Made by a program: the position numbers and the translations under genes. 64,000 nucleotides of DNA from Geothrix sp. PMB-07. GTDB taxonomy: Bacteria; Acidobacteriota; Holophagae; Holophagales; Holophagaceae. The stretch covers positions 186,001 to 250,000 of the forward strand of contig NZ_CP132333.1 in the NCBI RefSeq assembly GCF_030758935.1, read 5' to 3'. The notes under the pieces were generated by a model that was not told the origin of the DNA, searched no databases, and saw only the letters and a program-made list of their open reading frames with translations. Positions 9,441 through 19,726 of the stretch are shown here, piece by piece (the first letter of the stretch is position 1; the number at the start of each line of letters is the position of its first letter).

Positions 9441-11843
9441 ATGAACCCACTCGTCTCCACGCTCCGGGCCTCCCTCCGCTCCGTCCGACGCAGCCCCGGG
9501 TTTGCCCTGTCCGCCATCCTCACCCTGGCCCTCGGCCTTGCCGGGGCCTTGGCCTTGGCCACGGTGGTGCACGGCGTGCTGCTGCGGCCCCTTCCGTACC
9601 CAGGTGCTTCCCGCCTGGCCGCAGTCACGGTGCGGCTCGGCGGCGAGTCTCTGGAGGCCGTCAGCCCCACGGACATGCCTGACCTCGAGATGGGATCCCA
9701 GGTCTGCGAGGAGCTGCTGCTGTTCGGCAGTTCAAGCACGCTGGAGCTGGAGGCAGGCAGCCGCTTCTGTCTGACCAGCGCTCAGCCCGTGGACATCAAC
9801 CTGCTCGCGGCGCTGGGTGCGCGGCCGGAGCACGGACGTCTCTTCCAACTCGGGGACGGCCCGGATGTGGTGGTGCTCACCCACGAGGCCTGGCACCGTG
9901 AATTCGGAGGCGATCTCCAGCTCGTGGGCCACAGCGTTCAGTTGGATGGACGGCCCCGTCTGGTGGCGGGGATCACGGCGCCGGGTTTCCGGATGCCCGA
10001 TTCGCAGCCCATGCCGGATGCCTTCCTGGTGCTGGATCGAACGCAGGGGAACCGAGGTGGCTTCATGCTGAAGGCCCTCGCGCGCCTTCGTCCTGGGGTC
10101 TCCCTGGCCCAACTCAACGCGGATTTCGCGGCGCGATCCCAGGCCATGGCCCAGGCCCATCCCGACACGAATCAGCAGGTGGTCTACCGGGCCGAGGACC
10201 TGCAGACGCACCTGCTGGGCGACCGCTCCAAGAGCCTGCTGCTGGCCCTGGGGCTGGCCGGCCTGCTGCTGCTCATCGCCTGCGTCAATGTGGCTCACCT
10301 CTTCCTGACCCGCAGCCTGGAGCGTCGGCAGGAATTGGCCCTGCGCTGGGCCCTGGGGGCGGGTCCCGGGGAGATGCTGCGGCTGCACCTGGCGGAAGGG
10401 CTGGTGGTGGGCCTGCCCGCCGCCGCGCTCGGCCTCGCAGGCGCCTGGCTGGCCATGCGCTTGCTGCCGGTGTTCCTGCCTCAGCAGCTGACCCTGCGGG
10501 AGGTCCGGCCAGATGGCTGGGAAGTGCTGCTGGCCCTGGTTCTGGTTCTGCTCACGAGCCTGCTGTTCGCCCTGCTTCCCCTCCGCCAGGGGCAGGATCC
10601 AGACCTGGGCACCGACCTGCGCAGCGGCACCCGCACCAGCACCCCGGGCGGACGGCGCCTCCGCGGGGTGCTGGTGGCCGCGCAGAGCGCGCTGGCGGTG
10701 GTGATGCTGGCCATGGGAGGCCTGTTCACGGCGAGCTTCCTCAGGGCCCTGCGGCGCGAGCCGGGCTACCACCTTCGGGAGGGCGTGGCCTTCACCCTCA
10801 CCCTGCCCAAGCGCCGCTATTCCACGGCGGCGTCGGTCGAAGCCATGCGATCGAACCTCCAGGCGCGCCTGGAGACGCTTCCGGGTGTGCGCAGCGCGGT
10901 CTTCTGCACCGCCCTGCCCAACGGGAGGGGTTTCACCATGATCACCTGTGTCTCGTCGCTGCCGGTTTCGGGCCCCATGGGGGACTGGCCCACGGCCACC
11001 ATGGTGGGCACGACCCCCGGCTAGTTCGAGCGCATGGGCATTCCGCTGAAGGAGGGGCGTGACCTCCAGGCCTCCGACCGCCCCGGCGCCCCGCTGGTCA
11101 CGGTGCTGAGCGAGATGGCCGCCCGCCAGCTGTTCCCAGGCCGATCGGCCCTGGGGCAGGTCGTTCAGACCGGCATGGGCTCCGCAGAGCATCCCGACGG
11201 CATGGCCTTCGAGGTGGTGGGCGTCTGCGGCGATGTGATCCACGGCGACGTGCGGGAACAGCCCACACCCCACTGCTACTTCCCTGCGGTTCAATCCTCC
11301 CGCAGGCGCTACGAGGTGGCGCTGGCGACGGATCAGAGTCCCCAGGCCCTGCGACCCCACCTTCAGGCCCAGTTGAGGGATCTGGATCCGCGGCTCTCGG
11401 TGGAGGGTCTCGCGTCGCTGCGGGAGCTGAATCTGAAACGCCTGGCGGATCTGCGCCAGGCGACCTGGCTGTTGGGCCTATTCGCGGGCCTGGGTCTGTT
11501 CCTCGGGTTTTCCGGTGTGGCCAGCGTGGTGTCGAGCCAGGTGGCCCGACGCACACACGAGATCGGTCTTCGCATGGCGTTGGGTGCTGGCCTGGCCGCC
11601 CTGCTGATGGCGATCCTCAAGCGCCCGCTGGTCCAAGTGCTGGCAGGCTCCCTGGTGGGCGCAGGGGTGGCTGGGATCCTGGGTCGTCTGGTGGCTTCGC
11701 GGCTCTTCCAGACCCCGCCTACCGATCCGCTGATCCTGGTGCTGGCCGTCCTGGCCTTCTGCGCCGCCGCGGCCCTGGCCAGCCTCATCCCCGCCCTGCG
11801 CGCCGCAGGCCTGGATCCAGCCACGGCCCTTCGTTCGGAGTGA
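9441..11843 (+). pseudogene. ABC permease, duplicated type, interrupted by one in-frame TAG
   Basis: The frame from ATG 9441 to the stop at 11843 would encode 800 residues, the usual length of its neighbours, except for one TAG codon at 11022-11024. Paralogues read 'GEYFEALGIPLLRGR' there, while this gene reads '..TTPG-stop-FERMGIPLKEGR', so the stop most likely replaces a Tyr codon (TAC or TAT). Both sides remain in the same frame and are well conserved: MacB_PCD, FtsX blocks with 'RRQELALRWALGAGPGEMLRLHL' and 'RRTHEIGLRMALGAGL'. A restart at ATG 11034 would give 269 residues. Possible explanations are a recent nonsense mutation, a sequencing error, readthrough, or two cooperating half-permeases. 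Confidence 0.85.
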
Positions 11844-11847
11844 TGTC

Positions 11848-14247
11848 ATGTCGAACCTGGCTCCCCTCTTCCGTCAGGCGTTGCGCGCCCTCTACCGTTC
11901 ACCGGGGTTCACCTGGCCCATCGTGCTGGTGCTCGGCCTGGGCCTGGGCGCCAACGTGGCGTTGCACGCCATCCTCCAGACCGTGCTGCTGAGGCCGCTC
12001 CCGGTGGCTGCGCGGGAGGAGCTGGCCACCCTTCGCCTGGAGAAAAAGGGTGAGCGGGGCCTGGAGAACTTCTCCATGCCCCAGGTCGAGGAAGTGGCGG
12101 CTTCCGTGACGCCCTTCGCGGGGCTGGTGCCGATCGTGATGGATTCCGATTCCACACTGCCCGCCGGGGAGCGCAAAGTGCCGGTCCGGATTCCCATGGT
12201 GGGGGCGGGTTGGCAGTCGCTCCTGGGCCTGCGGATGAGCCTGGGGCGTGGCTTTACGGCGGATGAAGAAGCCTCGGGGGCGCCCGTCATCATTCTTGGC
12301 CACCGGCTGTGGAAGACGGCCTTCCATGGGGATCCCGGCGTCGTCGGCCGAGCCCTTCCCATCGGCGAGCAGAACCAGCCGGTCACGGTCGTGGGGATCG
12401 TGCCCGCCGGTTTCGAGGGTCTGGAACTGGGCCGTCGGGAGGACTGCTGGATGCCCCTGAAGGCCCTTCCGAGCTTGGCCCCTAATCTGCCGCCGGCCTT
12501 CTTCAGCAGCCGCGACATCCCGGCCTTTCAAGCCCTGGTGCGCCTGAAGCCAGGGCTCAACCTGGCCCAGGCGCAGGCCTCCCTGGAAGGCCTCAGCACG
12601 CTGCATGCGAAGCTCCACCCCGAGTCCAACTCCGGGCGACGCTATGTGGCGGCGGATCCCGCCCAGGCCGAGCGGGCGTTGCTGGACCGGGTGCTGCCGC
12701 AGCGGTCGCTGCTGCTCTTGGCGGCGGGAATGGCGCTGTTCCTGGCCGTGGTGGCGGCCTCCGGGCTGTTCGCGGCCCGCGCGGCGCGGCGTGAACGGGA
12801 GCTGGCCACCCGCTGCGCCCTGGGCGCCAGCACGGGCAGCCTGCTGGGCATCCAGTTGCTGGAGGCCTTGCTGCTGGCGCTGCTGGCTGCACCCGTGGCG
12901 CTGGGTTCGGGCCTGGTGCTGGCGCGGCGCTTCGTGCTCCAGCCGGGCGAAGCGACTTCACAAGCCCTCCTGCTGCCGCGGCTGGACCTGCGCCTGCTGG
13001 CCTTTGGTGTGGGCCTGAGCCTGGCAGCGCTGCTCGTCGCGGCCCTGATTCCGCTGCTGCGGGTGCGGCGTCTGGATCTGACGCGGGTCCTGGCCGGGCA
13101 GGGGGGCCGTGGGCACACCCGTCAGGGTGGCGGCTGGTTTGTGGCCGCCCAGGTGGCGCTGTCGCTGCTGCTGCTCGTGGCCTCGAGCATGGCCCTGGGC
13201 GCCTTCCGCCGGGCGGCCAAGACCGGCTATCCCACCGCGCACCGCGCCTTGTTGTCCGCAGATGCAGGCGAGGACAAGGGGCTGGGCCTGCGTGTTCTGG
13301 CGCGTCTGCGGGCCACGCCCCAGATCACGGCGGCGGCCCGGGGCATCGTGGCGCCCCTCGACGCCAGTGGCCGCGCGACCTTCAGCCTCTCCGGCGGAGA
13401 CCGGGGGGAAACCCTGTTCCTTCCGGCCTGCCTGGTGGGCTCGGATTGGTTTCAGGCCCTGGGAGTGCCTCTGCTTCAGGGACGGGGGTTTCGGGAGGGT
13501 GATGGGCACGATCCCGTGATCCTCAACGAGACACTGGCCCGCCGCTTCTTCCCTGAGGGCGGGGCCATCGGACGGAAGGTGACGAACGGTGCCGACGAGT
13601 CCCACGACGTGATCGGTGTGGTGGCGGATCATCGGATGCGGGTGGATCCCGATTTCCACCTGCCGATGATCTGGCTCTCGGACGCCTACCTTGCGGATAT
13701 CCCCACGGGACACTTCTGGATTCTGGCCTCGGGATCTGGTTCGGGCCATCAGGTGGCGGCGCGGCTTCGCGAGGCGCTTCGCGAAGAGGCACCCAGCCTC
13801 GAGCCCGACAAGGTGATCACACTGGAAGATCACGTGGCGGCCACCCTCCATCACGAGAACCAGAGCGTGCGGCTGCTGGGTAGCCTGGGCCTGGGTTCGC
13901 TGCTGCTGGCCTGCTTCGGCCTCTGGGCGGCCCTCAACCTGCAGGTGGCGCTGCGCGGTCGGGAACTGGCCATCCGCATGGCCCTCGGCGCCACGGCGCG
14001 GCAACTGGCGCAGCGCGTGCTGAGGCTTGGCACCCGGCTGCTGGCCCTGGGCCTGATCTCTGGTGTGGTGCTGATCGCGGTGCTAGCCCGCCTGGCGGCG
14101 TCCCATTGGGCCGGGCTTCCGGCTGTGTCGTCTCTGGATCTGCTCGCGGCCATGGGAGTGCTCACCGCCACGGGGCTGCTGGCCTGCCTCATTCCGGCCT
14201 TGCGAGCTGCCCGCGTGAACCCGGCGGAAGCCCTGCGCTCGGAGTAG
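11848..14247 (+). CDS. ABC transporter permease, MacB/FtsX duplicated type
   Basis: A 799-residue permease starting four bases after the interrupted permease, which implies tight translational coupling. The N-terminal helix is 'YRSPGFTWPIVLVLGLGLGANVALHAILQTVLLRPLP'. Periplasmic domain motifs include 'GRGFTADEEASGAPVIILGHRLWKTAFHGDPGVVGRAL'. The FtsX-type loops are 'RERELATRCALGASTGSLLGIQLLEALLLALL' and 'RGRELAIRMALGATARQLAQRVL'. The second periplasmic domain is shorter and more diverged than in neighbouring copies. Predicted location is the inner membrane with large periplasmic domains. Substrate unknown. Confidence 0.92.
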   Translation: MSNLAPLFRQALRALYRSPGFTWPIVLVLGLGLGANVALHAILQTVLLRPLPVAAREELATLRLEKKGERGLENFSMPQVEEVAASVTPFAGLVPIVMDSDSTLPAGERKVPVRIPMVGAGWQSLLGLRMSLGRGFTADEEASGAPVIILGHRLWKTAFHGDPGVVGRALPIGEQNQPVTVVGIVPAGFEGLELGRREDCWMPLKALPSLAPNLPPAFFSSRDIPAFQALVRLKPGLNLAQAQASLEGLSTLHAKLHPESNSGRRYVAADPAQAERALLDRVLPQRSLLLLAAGMALFLAVVAASGLFAARAARRERELATRCALGASTGSLLGIQLLEALLLALLAAPVALGSGLVLARRFVLQPGEATSQALLLPRLDLRLLAFGVGLSLAALLVAALIPLLRVRRLDLTRVLAGQGGRGHTRQGGGWFVAAQVALSLLLLVASSMALGAFRRAAKTGYPTAHRALLSADAGEDKGLGLRVLARLRATPQITAAARGIVAPLDASGRATFSLSGGDRGETLFLPACLVGSDWFQALGVPLLQGRGFREGDGHDPVILNETLARRFFPEGGAIGRKVTNGADESHDVIGVVADHRMRVDPDFHLPMIWLSDAYLADIPTGHFWILASGSGSGHQVAARLREALREEAPSLEPDKVITLEDHVAATLHHENQSVRLLGSLGLGSLLLACFGLWAALNLQVALRGRELAIRMALGATARQLAQRVLRLGTRLLALGLISGVVLIAVLARLAASHWAGLPAVSSLDLLAAMGVLTATGLLACLIPALRAARVNPAEALRSE

Positions 14248-14251
14248 CGTG

Positions 14252-16612
14252 ATGTCGAACCGTTGGCCTCTCCTCCGTCAGACCCTGCGCGCCTTGAGGC
14301 GGGCGCCGGGCTATGCCGTGGCGGCCTGTCTCACCCTGGCCGTGGGGCTGGTGGCGGCACTGGCGGCCCTTGCGCCGACCTGGGACCTGCTGGCCATGCC
14401 CTTCGAGCTGCGGGATGCGGGCCGCATCGTGAGCCTCTCCGGGGAAGGTGCGGGCGGCGCGAGCTTCCTGAGTCCGGTCTCCTTCCCGGATTTCCAGGAT
14501 CTCGCCCGGGAGTTGAGGCACGTGGAAGGCCTGGCTGCCTGCCGGGATGCCGGGCCCCTGGTCGACTTCGCCGACGGCCCGCGGCAGGTGCGCACGGGCC
14601 TCGTGAGCCCTGGCTTCTTCCAGGTGATGGGCATGCCGCTGCGGTTGGGGCGGGACTTCGAGGCCAGGGAGACCGAAGGCCGAGGGGCACGCGTGCTCAT
14701 CCTCGAACACGGCTTCTGGCTGCGCCGCTTCGGCGGCGACCCCCAGATTCTGGGGCGGACGCTGGACCTGGACGGCATGCCCTGGCAGATCGTGGGCGTT
14801 CTGGCGCCGCAGCAGCGGCTGCCCTTCTTCCTTGATGACGCCATCGCCTTCCAGCCGCTGGTGCTGCAGGGAGGTGACCGGCGCCGCGAGGTGGCCTGCT
14901 GCTGGCTGTTCGGGCGGCTGGCCGAGGGATCGAGCTTGGGCCAGCTTCAGGCCGAAGTGGCGCGACTGGTGCCGCAGTTGGGGCCCGCCCGGCCCTCGGG
15001 GGATCCAGCTTGGGGTATCCGGGTCCGCGGCCTGGTCGCCTACTGGCGTGGCCGCGTGGCGCCGGAGTTGGCGCTACCTCTCGCAGCAGGTTTGCTGATT
15101 CTGCTGCTGGCCTGCGCCAATGTGGCCCACCTGATGTTGGCCCGACACCTGGGCCGCACCCGGGAGTGGGGCTTGCGCGCCGCCCTGGGGGCGGGCCGGG
15201 GCGGTCTGAAGGCGCCCCTGCTGATGGAGGCCGCGCTCCTGATCCTGGCCGCTTCGGCGCTGGCAGCGCTCGCCCTTCTGGGGCTCCACCGAAGCGGCGC
15301 TCTTCCGGAAGGGATGCTGCGAGGGTCGGTCTGGGTGCCCGTGGCACTGACGCTGGTGGCAGCCCTGGGAGCCACGGCCCTGCTGCCCCTGCGCTGGGCG
15401 GGGCGGCTTGATTTGAACGAGGCGCTGAGGGAGGGGGGCGCCGCCTCCGCTTCCCGGGGCAGCAACCGCTTGCGCGGTGGGCTGGCGGTGTTCCAGTTGG
15501 CACTCGCCTTCGCATTACTGGTGGGTGCGGGGTTGGGTTTGCAAGCTCTGGAGCGCCTCCAGGGGGTGAACCCGGGCTATGACCTGAAACAGCTTCAGGT
15601 GGCCATCCTGCTTCTGGAAATGCGTCCCGGCGAGGACTTCCGTGCGCGCAGCGCCGCCTTCCAACGCCAGGTGTGCCAGAGCCTGGCCCAGGTGCCTGGT
15701 GTGGAAGGTGTGGCGCTGTCGAACACGCGGCCCCTGGTCGATCAGGGCAATGGCTGGCAGATCTGGCCCGAAGGGCAAGGGGCGATCCAGGCGGACCAGC
15801 ACGGGATTTCGCCTGAGTACCTGCGGACCCTGCGCCTGCCCCTGCTGGCCGGACGGAATCTAGAGGACGACGAGGCAGGGGTCTGCCTGGTGAGTGCCAG
15901 CCTGGCCCGGCGTTGTTGGGGTGAGGCGTCGCCCCTTGGTCGGCGACTGCGGATCGAGAGCGTCGAGGGTCAGGCGCTCACGGTGGTGGGCGTGGTGGGC
16001 GAGGCCCGCATGAGCCGCCTGGCCAAGTTCGCCGTGCCCACCTTCTACACGGCTCTGGCACGGGAGGGCTCATCTTTCCTCACGGTTTATGTGCGCAGTG
16101 GAGCCACGATTGAGGCGCTGCGGGCTCACGTGCAGGAGGCCGCGCGGCAGGCGGAGAGCAGCGCGCGGTTTCTGGAGCTTCAAAGCCTGGAGACTCTGGC
16201 GGCGCGCGAGCTGGAGGGGCCGCGGGCTCTGCGGCGCATGACGTTGGGTGCAGCCGTGCTGGCGGCCTTCCTGGCGGGCATCGGCCTGGCAGGCACGTTA
16301 GCCCAGGCCGCCGCCCGTCAGCGGCGGGAGTGGGCCATCCGCAGCGCATTGGGCGCCAGTCCGCTGGCCCTGGTCGGGCTGGTGTTCCGGCGGGTGCTCA
16401 GCCTGCTGGCCCTTGGGCTGACCCTGGGCAGCGGCCTGGCCTGGGTTCTGGGGCGCGTCCTGCAGCAACAGCTCCAGGACGTGAGTCCCGCCGATCCCGG
16501 CCTACTGGCCTTCGCGCTGCTGGGTCTCGGCCTCACGGGACTCCTGGCGGGCCTGATCCCCGCCCTCCGAGCCGCGCGGGTGAACCCAGCAGAAGCGTTG
16601 CGAAGCGAGTGA
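14252..16612 (+). CDS. ABC transporter permease, MacB/FtsX duplicated type
   Basis: The last permease of the array, about 786 residues. GTG 14249 is one codon upstream; ATG 14252 is preferred, with GGAG at 14241-14244 inside the previous gene's end. Architecture: helix 'RRAPGYAVAACLTLAVGLVAALAAL', MacB_PCD with 'VLILEHGFWLRRFGGDPQILGRTLDL', FtsX block 'RTREWGLRAALGAGRGGLKAPLLMEAALL', second half ending 'QRREWAIRSALGASPLALVGLVFRRVLSLL'. The C-terminus 'AARVNPAEALRSE' is nearly identical to that of the preceding permease (positions 11848-14247), which points to tandem duplication. Nine bases separate it from the response-regulator gene, so the regulator is very probably in the same operon. Confidence 0.92.
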   Translation: MSNRWPLLRQTLRALRRAPGYAVAACLTLAVGLVAALAALAPTWDLLAMPFELRDAGRIVSLSGEGAGGASFLSPVSFPDFQDLARELRHVEGLAACRDAGPLVDFADGPRQVRTGLVSPGFFQVMGMPLRLGRDFEARETEGRGARVLILEHGFWLRRFGGDPQILGRTLDLDGMPWQIVGVLAPQQRLPFFLDDAIAFQPLVLQGGDRRREVACCWLFGRLAEGSSLGQLQAEVARLVPQLGPARPSGDPAWGIRVRGLVAYWRGRVAPELALPLAAGLLILLLACANVAHLMLARHLGRTREWGLRAALGAGRGGLKAPLLMEAALLILAASALAALALLGLHRSGALPEGMLRGSVWVPVALTLVAALGATALLPLRWAGRLDLNEALREGGAASASRGSNRLRGGLAVFQLALAFALLVGAGLGLQALERLQGVNPGYDLKQLQVAILLLEMRPGEDFRARSAAFQRQVCQSLAQVPGVEGVALSNTRPLVDQGNGWQIWPEGQGAIQADQHGISPEYLRTLRLPLLAGRNLEDDEAGVCLVSASLARRCWGEASPLGRRLRIESVEGQALTVVGVVGEARMSRLAKFAVPTFYTALAREGSSFLTVYVRSGATIEALRAHVQEAARQAESSARFLELQSLETLAARELEGPRALRRMTLGAAVLAAFLAGIGLAGTLAQAAARQRREWAIRSALGASPLALVGLVFRRVLSLLALGLTLGSGLAWVLGRVLQQQLQDVSPADPGLLAFALLGLGLTGLLAGLIPALRAARVNPAEALRSE

Positions 16613-16621
16613 TACTGGAGC

Positions 16622-17974
16622 ATGCCCGCCCGCATCCTCATTGCCGACGACCAGCCCGATGTGCGGGAGAGCCTGCGGCTGCTCCTGAAATCGGAAGGGT
16701 TCAAGGTGGATGCGGTGGCCAGTCCGCCTGCGGCTTTGGCGGCACTGGAGGTGGCACCGCCGGACCTGGTGCTCATGGACATGAACTACGCGAAGGACAC
16801 CACCTCCGGCCAGGAAGGGCTGGATCTGCTGGAGCGCATCCGGGCCATGGAGCCCACGGTGCCGGTGGTGGTGATGACCGCCTGGGGCAGCGTGGAACTG
16901 GCCGTGGAGGCCATGAAGCGTGGGGCCAAGGACTTTGTGCTGAAGCCCTGGGAGAACGCTCGTCTGCTGGCCACGCTGCGCACGCAGCTGGAGCTGGCCT
17001 CGGCCCTGAACCGATCCCGACGCCTGGAAGCCGAGAACGCCCTGCTTCGGGGCGAGAGCGCGGCGCCGCTGGTGGCGCGTTCCAAGGCCATGCAGCAGGT
17101 GGTGCAGTTGCTGGAACGGCTGGGCCCTTCGGATGCGGGCGTGCTCATCACGGGTGAGAACGGCACGGGTAAGAGCCTGGTGGCCAAGTGCCTGCATGCC
17201 GCTTCCAGCCGAGCCGCCCAGCCGCTGCTGACCCTCAATGCGGGTGGCCTCTCCGAGGGCGTGCTGGAATCGGAGCTCTTCGGCCATGTGAAGGGCGCCT
17301 TCACGGATGCCCGGGAATCCCGCGCGGGCCGCTTCGAGTTGGCCCACGGCGGGACGTTGTTTCTGGATGAGATCGGCAACGCCCCGCTCAGCCTGCAGGC
17401 CAAGCTGCTGCGCGTGCTGGAAACGGGAGAATTCGAGCGCGTCGGCTCCAGTCGTACGCAGAAGGCCGATGTGCGCGTGATCGCGGCCACCAACATCGAT
17501 CTGGAAGCCGAGATCGCAGCTGGGCGCTTCCGCCAGGATCTGCGCTACCGCCTCAACACCTTCGAGATCCACCTGCTGCCCCTGCGGGAGCGCCGCGAGG
17601 ACATCGCGCCCTTGGCTTCGCTGTTCCTGGAGAGGCATGCCCAGCGTTATCGCAAGGCCGTTACCGGCATCTCGGAGGCCGCGTTGCGCCTCCTGGAACA
17701 CCATCCCTGGCCCGGCAACGTGCGGGAGCTGGATCACGCGGTGGAGCGGGCCGTGCTGATGACCACGGGCTCTGCCCTGGGGGCGGCGGATCTGCTGCTG
17801 GCGCCCAATGCCGCGCGTCCGACTCTGGATGATCTGGGGCTCGAAGACATGGAGGCCCTGCTGATCCGCAAGGCGCTCACCCGTCACGGCAGCGCCACCC
17901 AGGCGGCCGAGGCCCTGGGCCTGAGCCGCAGCGCCATCTACCGCCGCATGCAGAAGCTCGGCATTTCCGGATGA
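16622..17974 (+). CDS. Sigma-54-dependent NtrC-family response regulator
   Basis: 450 residues. Receiver domain (about 1-120) with phospho-acceptor Asp53 ('LVLMDMNY') and Lys near 109 ('VLKPWEN'). The AAA+ sigma-54 activator domain (about 140-375) has Walker A 'GENGTGKS' at 178-185 and an arginine-finger region 'RQDLRYRLN'. A Fis-type helix-turn-helix at the C-terminus reads '[24 protein letters not shown]'. The sigma-54-contacting loop is GAFTDA at 225-230 instead of the classical GAFTGA. The family activates transcription by remodelling sigma-54 polymerase. It lies nine bases after the permease array and overlaps the following kinase gene by four bases (ATGA), so it probably controls the array in response to that kinase. 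No clear -24/-12 promoter is visible inside the window; the operon start is outside it. Confidence 0.95.
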   Translation: MPARILIADDQPDVRESLRLLLKSEGFKVDAVASPPAALAALEVAPPDLVLMDMNYAKDTTSGQEGLDLLERIRAMEPTVPVVVMTAWGSVELAVEAMKRGAKDFVLKPWENARLLATLRTQLELASALNRSRRLEAENALLRGESAAPLVARSKAMQQVVQLLERLGPSDAGVLITGENGTGKSLVAKCLHAASSRAAQPLLTLNAGGLSEGVLESELFGHVKGAFTDARESRAGRFELAHGGTLFLDEIGNAPLSLQAKLLRVLETGEFERVGSSRTQKADVRVIAATNIDLEAEIAAGRFRQDLRYRLNTFEIHLLPLRERREDIAPLASLFLERHAQRYRKAVTGISEAALRLLEHHPWPGNVRELDHAVERAVLMTTGSALGAADLLLAPNAARPTLDDLGLEDMEALLIRKALTRHGSATQAAEALGLSRSAIYRRMQKLGISG

Positions 17975-19266
17975 ACCACGCCCGCTCGCTCCAGCGCCGG
18001 GCCCTGGTGGCGGTGCTGCCGGCCTTTCTGGGCGCCGGGTTGGCCTTTACGCCCCTGCCGCGGTGGGCTATTGGGTTGGGGCTTTTCGCTGCTCTGATCG
18101 TGTCGTTGTGGCGCATCCGCAAACTGGGGCCCGCGGCGGAGCGTCCCCTCCAGACGCTCTCCAACCTGCTGGCGGCCATCCGCGAAGGTGACTTCAGTTT
18201 CCGCGCCCGCACCCCCACCACGGATGATGCGCTGGGCGATGTGTTCCGGGAGTTGAATACCCTGTCGGAGCTGCTGCAGCAGCAGCGCGCCAAGGCCATG
18301 GAGGCCACGGCCCTGCTGCGATCCGTGATGGAGGAGATCGACGTCGCCGTCTTCGCCTTCGACGAGGCGGGTTGCCTGCGGCTGGTGAACCGCGCCGGCG
18401 AGGCCTTCCTGGGCCAATCCCAGGAGCAGCTGCTGGGGCTTCCCGCCAGCGATCTGGGCCTGGGCGAGGCGCTGGCGGACGAGGGGCCGCGGTTGATGGA
18501 CCTCGCGCTGCCCGGACGGGTGGGCCGCTTCGAGCTGCGGCGCAGCGCCTTCCGGCAGGCGGGCCGTCCGCATCAGCTGCTGGTGTTGTCCGACCTCACG
18601 CGCCCGTTGCGCGAAGAAGAGCGCCAGGCCTGGCAGCGCCTGATTCGTGTGCTGGGCCACGAGATCAACAATTCGCTGGCGCCGATCCAATCCCTGTCCG
18701 GCAGCATCGCCATGTTGCTGGAACGGCAGGGCCCGGAGTGGCAGGAGGACGCCGCCCAGGGGCTGGCCATCATCGAATCCCGGGCCCAGGCCCTGGGCCG
18801 CTTCATGGAGTCCTACACGCGACTGGCCCGCCTGCCGGAACCGCGCCTTGGGGCCGTGAATGCGGGCCCTCTGGTCCAAAAGCTGGCGGCGCTGGAGGCA
18901 CGTCTCTCCGTGCAGGTGGAACCAGGGCCAGAGGTGGTATTCCAGGGGGATTCCGATCAACTGGAGCAGGCCCTCATCAACCTGCTTCGCAACGCGGTGG
19001 ACGCGGCCTTGGAAACGGGCGGCGGCGTGCGCGTGACTTGGCACCCTTCCGGAAGCTGGGTGGAGTTCCTGGTGGAGGATGAGGGGCCGGGGCTGCCGCA
19101 CAGCGGCAACCTCTTCGTGCCCTTTTTCACCACCAAACCCGGCGGCAGCGGCATCGGTCTGGTGCTCGCCCGCCAGATTGCCGAGGGCCACCGGGGCTCC
19201 CTGCACCTTGCCAACCGCCCCTCAAAGGGCGCTTGCGCGGTGCTGCGTCTGCCTTATTCCGCCTGA
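17971..19266 (+). CDS. Sensor histidine kinase, NtrY-like
   Basis: 431 residues, translationally coupled to the response-regulator gene. Two short N-terminal membrane helices (about residues 8-50) with almost no periplasmic loop, a HAMP-like segment ('LSNLLAAIREGDFSFRAR'), a PAS-like domain (about 110-210, 'MEEIDVAVFAFDEAGCLRLVNRAGEAFLG'), the H-box 'VLGHEINNSLAPIQSL' with the phospho-accepting His, and a HATPase domain with N-box 'NLLRNAVDAAL', G1 'DEGPGLP' and G2 'GGSGIGLVLAR'. With no sizable periplasmic domain it probably senses a membrane or cytoplasmic cue, as the NtrY/PAS architecture suggests. It likely phosphorylates the upstream NtrC-type regulator. It converges with the gene at 19268-19726, with one base between the two stops. 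Confidence 0.92.
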   Translation: MNHARSLQRRALVAVLPAFLGAGLAFTPLPRWAIGLGLFAALIVSLWRIRKLGPAAERPLQTLSNLLAAIREGDFSFRARTPTTDDALGDVFRELNTLSELLQQQRAKAMEATALLRSVMEEIDVAVFAFDEAGCLRLVNRAGEAFLGQSQEQLLGLPASDLGLGEALADEGPRLMDLALPGRVGRFELRRSAFRQAGRPHQLLVLSDLTRPLREEERQAWQRLIRVLGHEINNSLAPIQSLSGSIAMLLERQGPEWQEDAAQGLAIIESRAQALGRFMESYTRLARLPEPRLGAVNAGPLVQKLAALEARLSVQVEPGPEVVFQGDSDQLEQALINLLRNAVDAALETGGGVRVTWHPSGSWVEFLVEDEGPGLPHSGNLFVPFFTTKPGGSGIGLVLARQIAEGHRGSLHLANRPSKGACAVLRLPYSA

Positions 19267-19267
19267 G

Positions 19268-19726
19268 CTACTCGGCGGTCTTTTCTTCGGTCGCGGTCAG
19301 TTCCTGCAACTGGGCCTTGATCTTTCGTTTGCCCAGGCCGCGCAAGGTGGCGATGGCGCCCAGCTGCTGCTGGCGGGGCCGCGATTTGCCCGCTTCCCAA
19401 TTGTAGATGGTCTGGGCGGAGACGTTCAGCAGCAGGCCCATTTCGGCAGCCGAGATGCCGAGCTTCTGCCTCTGTGTGGCCAAGCCCTTGGCGCTGAAGC
19501 GCACGCGGAGGCCGCCTTCGGCATCCGTGGGCGCGGCAGCCTTGGAAGCATCCTTCTTGGCGACGTGTTGGAGCTGTTTTTCGAGGCTGGCCGCGCGGCG
19601 TTTGAGGGCGGCGATTTCTGAGCGGTACTGCGCCGAAGCCTTCTTTAACCCCTCGGTTTCGTTCCGCACTTCCTTGCGGGCCAGACGGAGGATTTCCTCT
19701 TTTAGGACAGATGCGATGTTTGGCAT
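19268..19726 (-). CDS. Helix-turn-helix (XRE-type) protein with N-terminal coiled coil
   Basis: 152 residues. ATG 19726 is chosen because AGGAG lies about eight bases upstream on the minus strand; the longer open frame to 19768 has no such site. Residues 1-60 are charged and helical ('LRLARKEVRNETEGLKKASAQYRSEIAALKRRAASLEKQL'), typical of a dimerising coiled coil. Residues 75-130 form an XRE-like helix-turn-helix ('LATQRQKLGISAAEMGLLLNVSAQTIYNWEAGKSRPRQQQLGAIATLRGLGKRKI'). Probably a DNA-binding regulator; target unknown. It converges with the kinase gene and is divergent from the sugar-transporter gene, so the 296-base spacer could be its operator region. The reading of the HTH is solid; function beyond that is open. 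Confidence 0.8.
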   Translation of the reverse strand: MPNIASVLKEEILRLARKEVRNETEGLKKASAQYRSEIAALKRRAASLEKQLQHVAKKDASKAAAPTDAEGGLRVRFSAKGLATQRQKLGISAAEMGLLLNVSAQTIYNWEAGKSRPRQQQLGAIATLRGLGKRKIKAQLQELTATEEKTAE

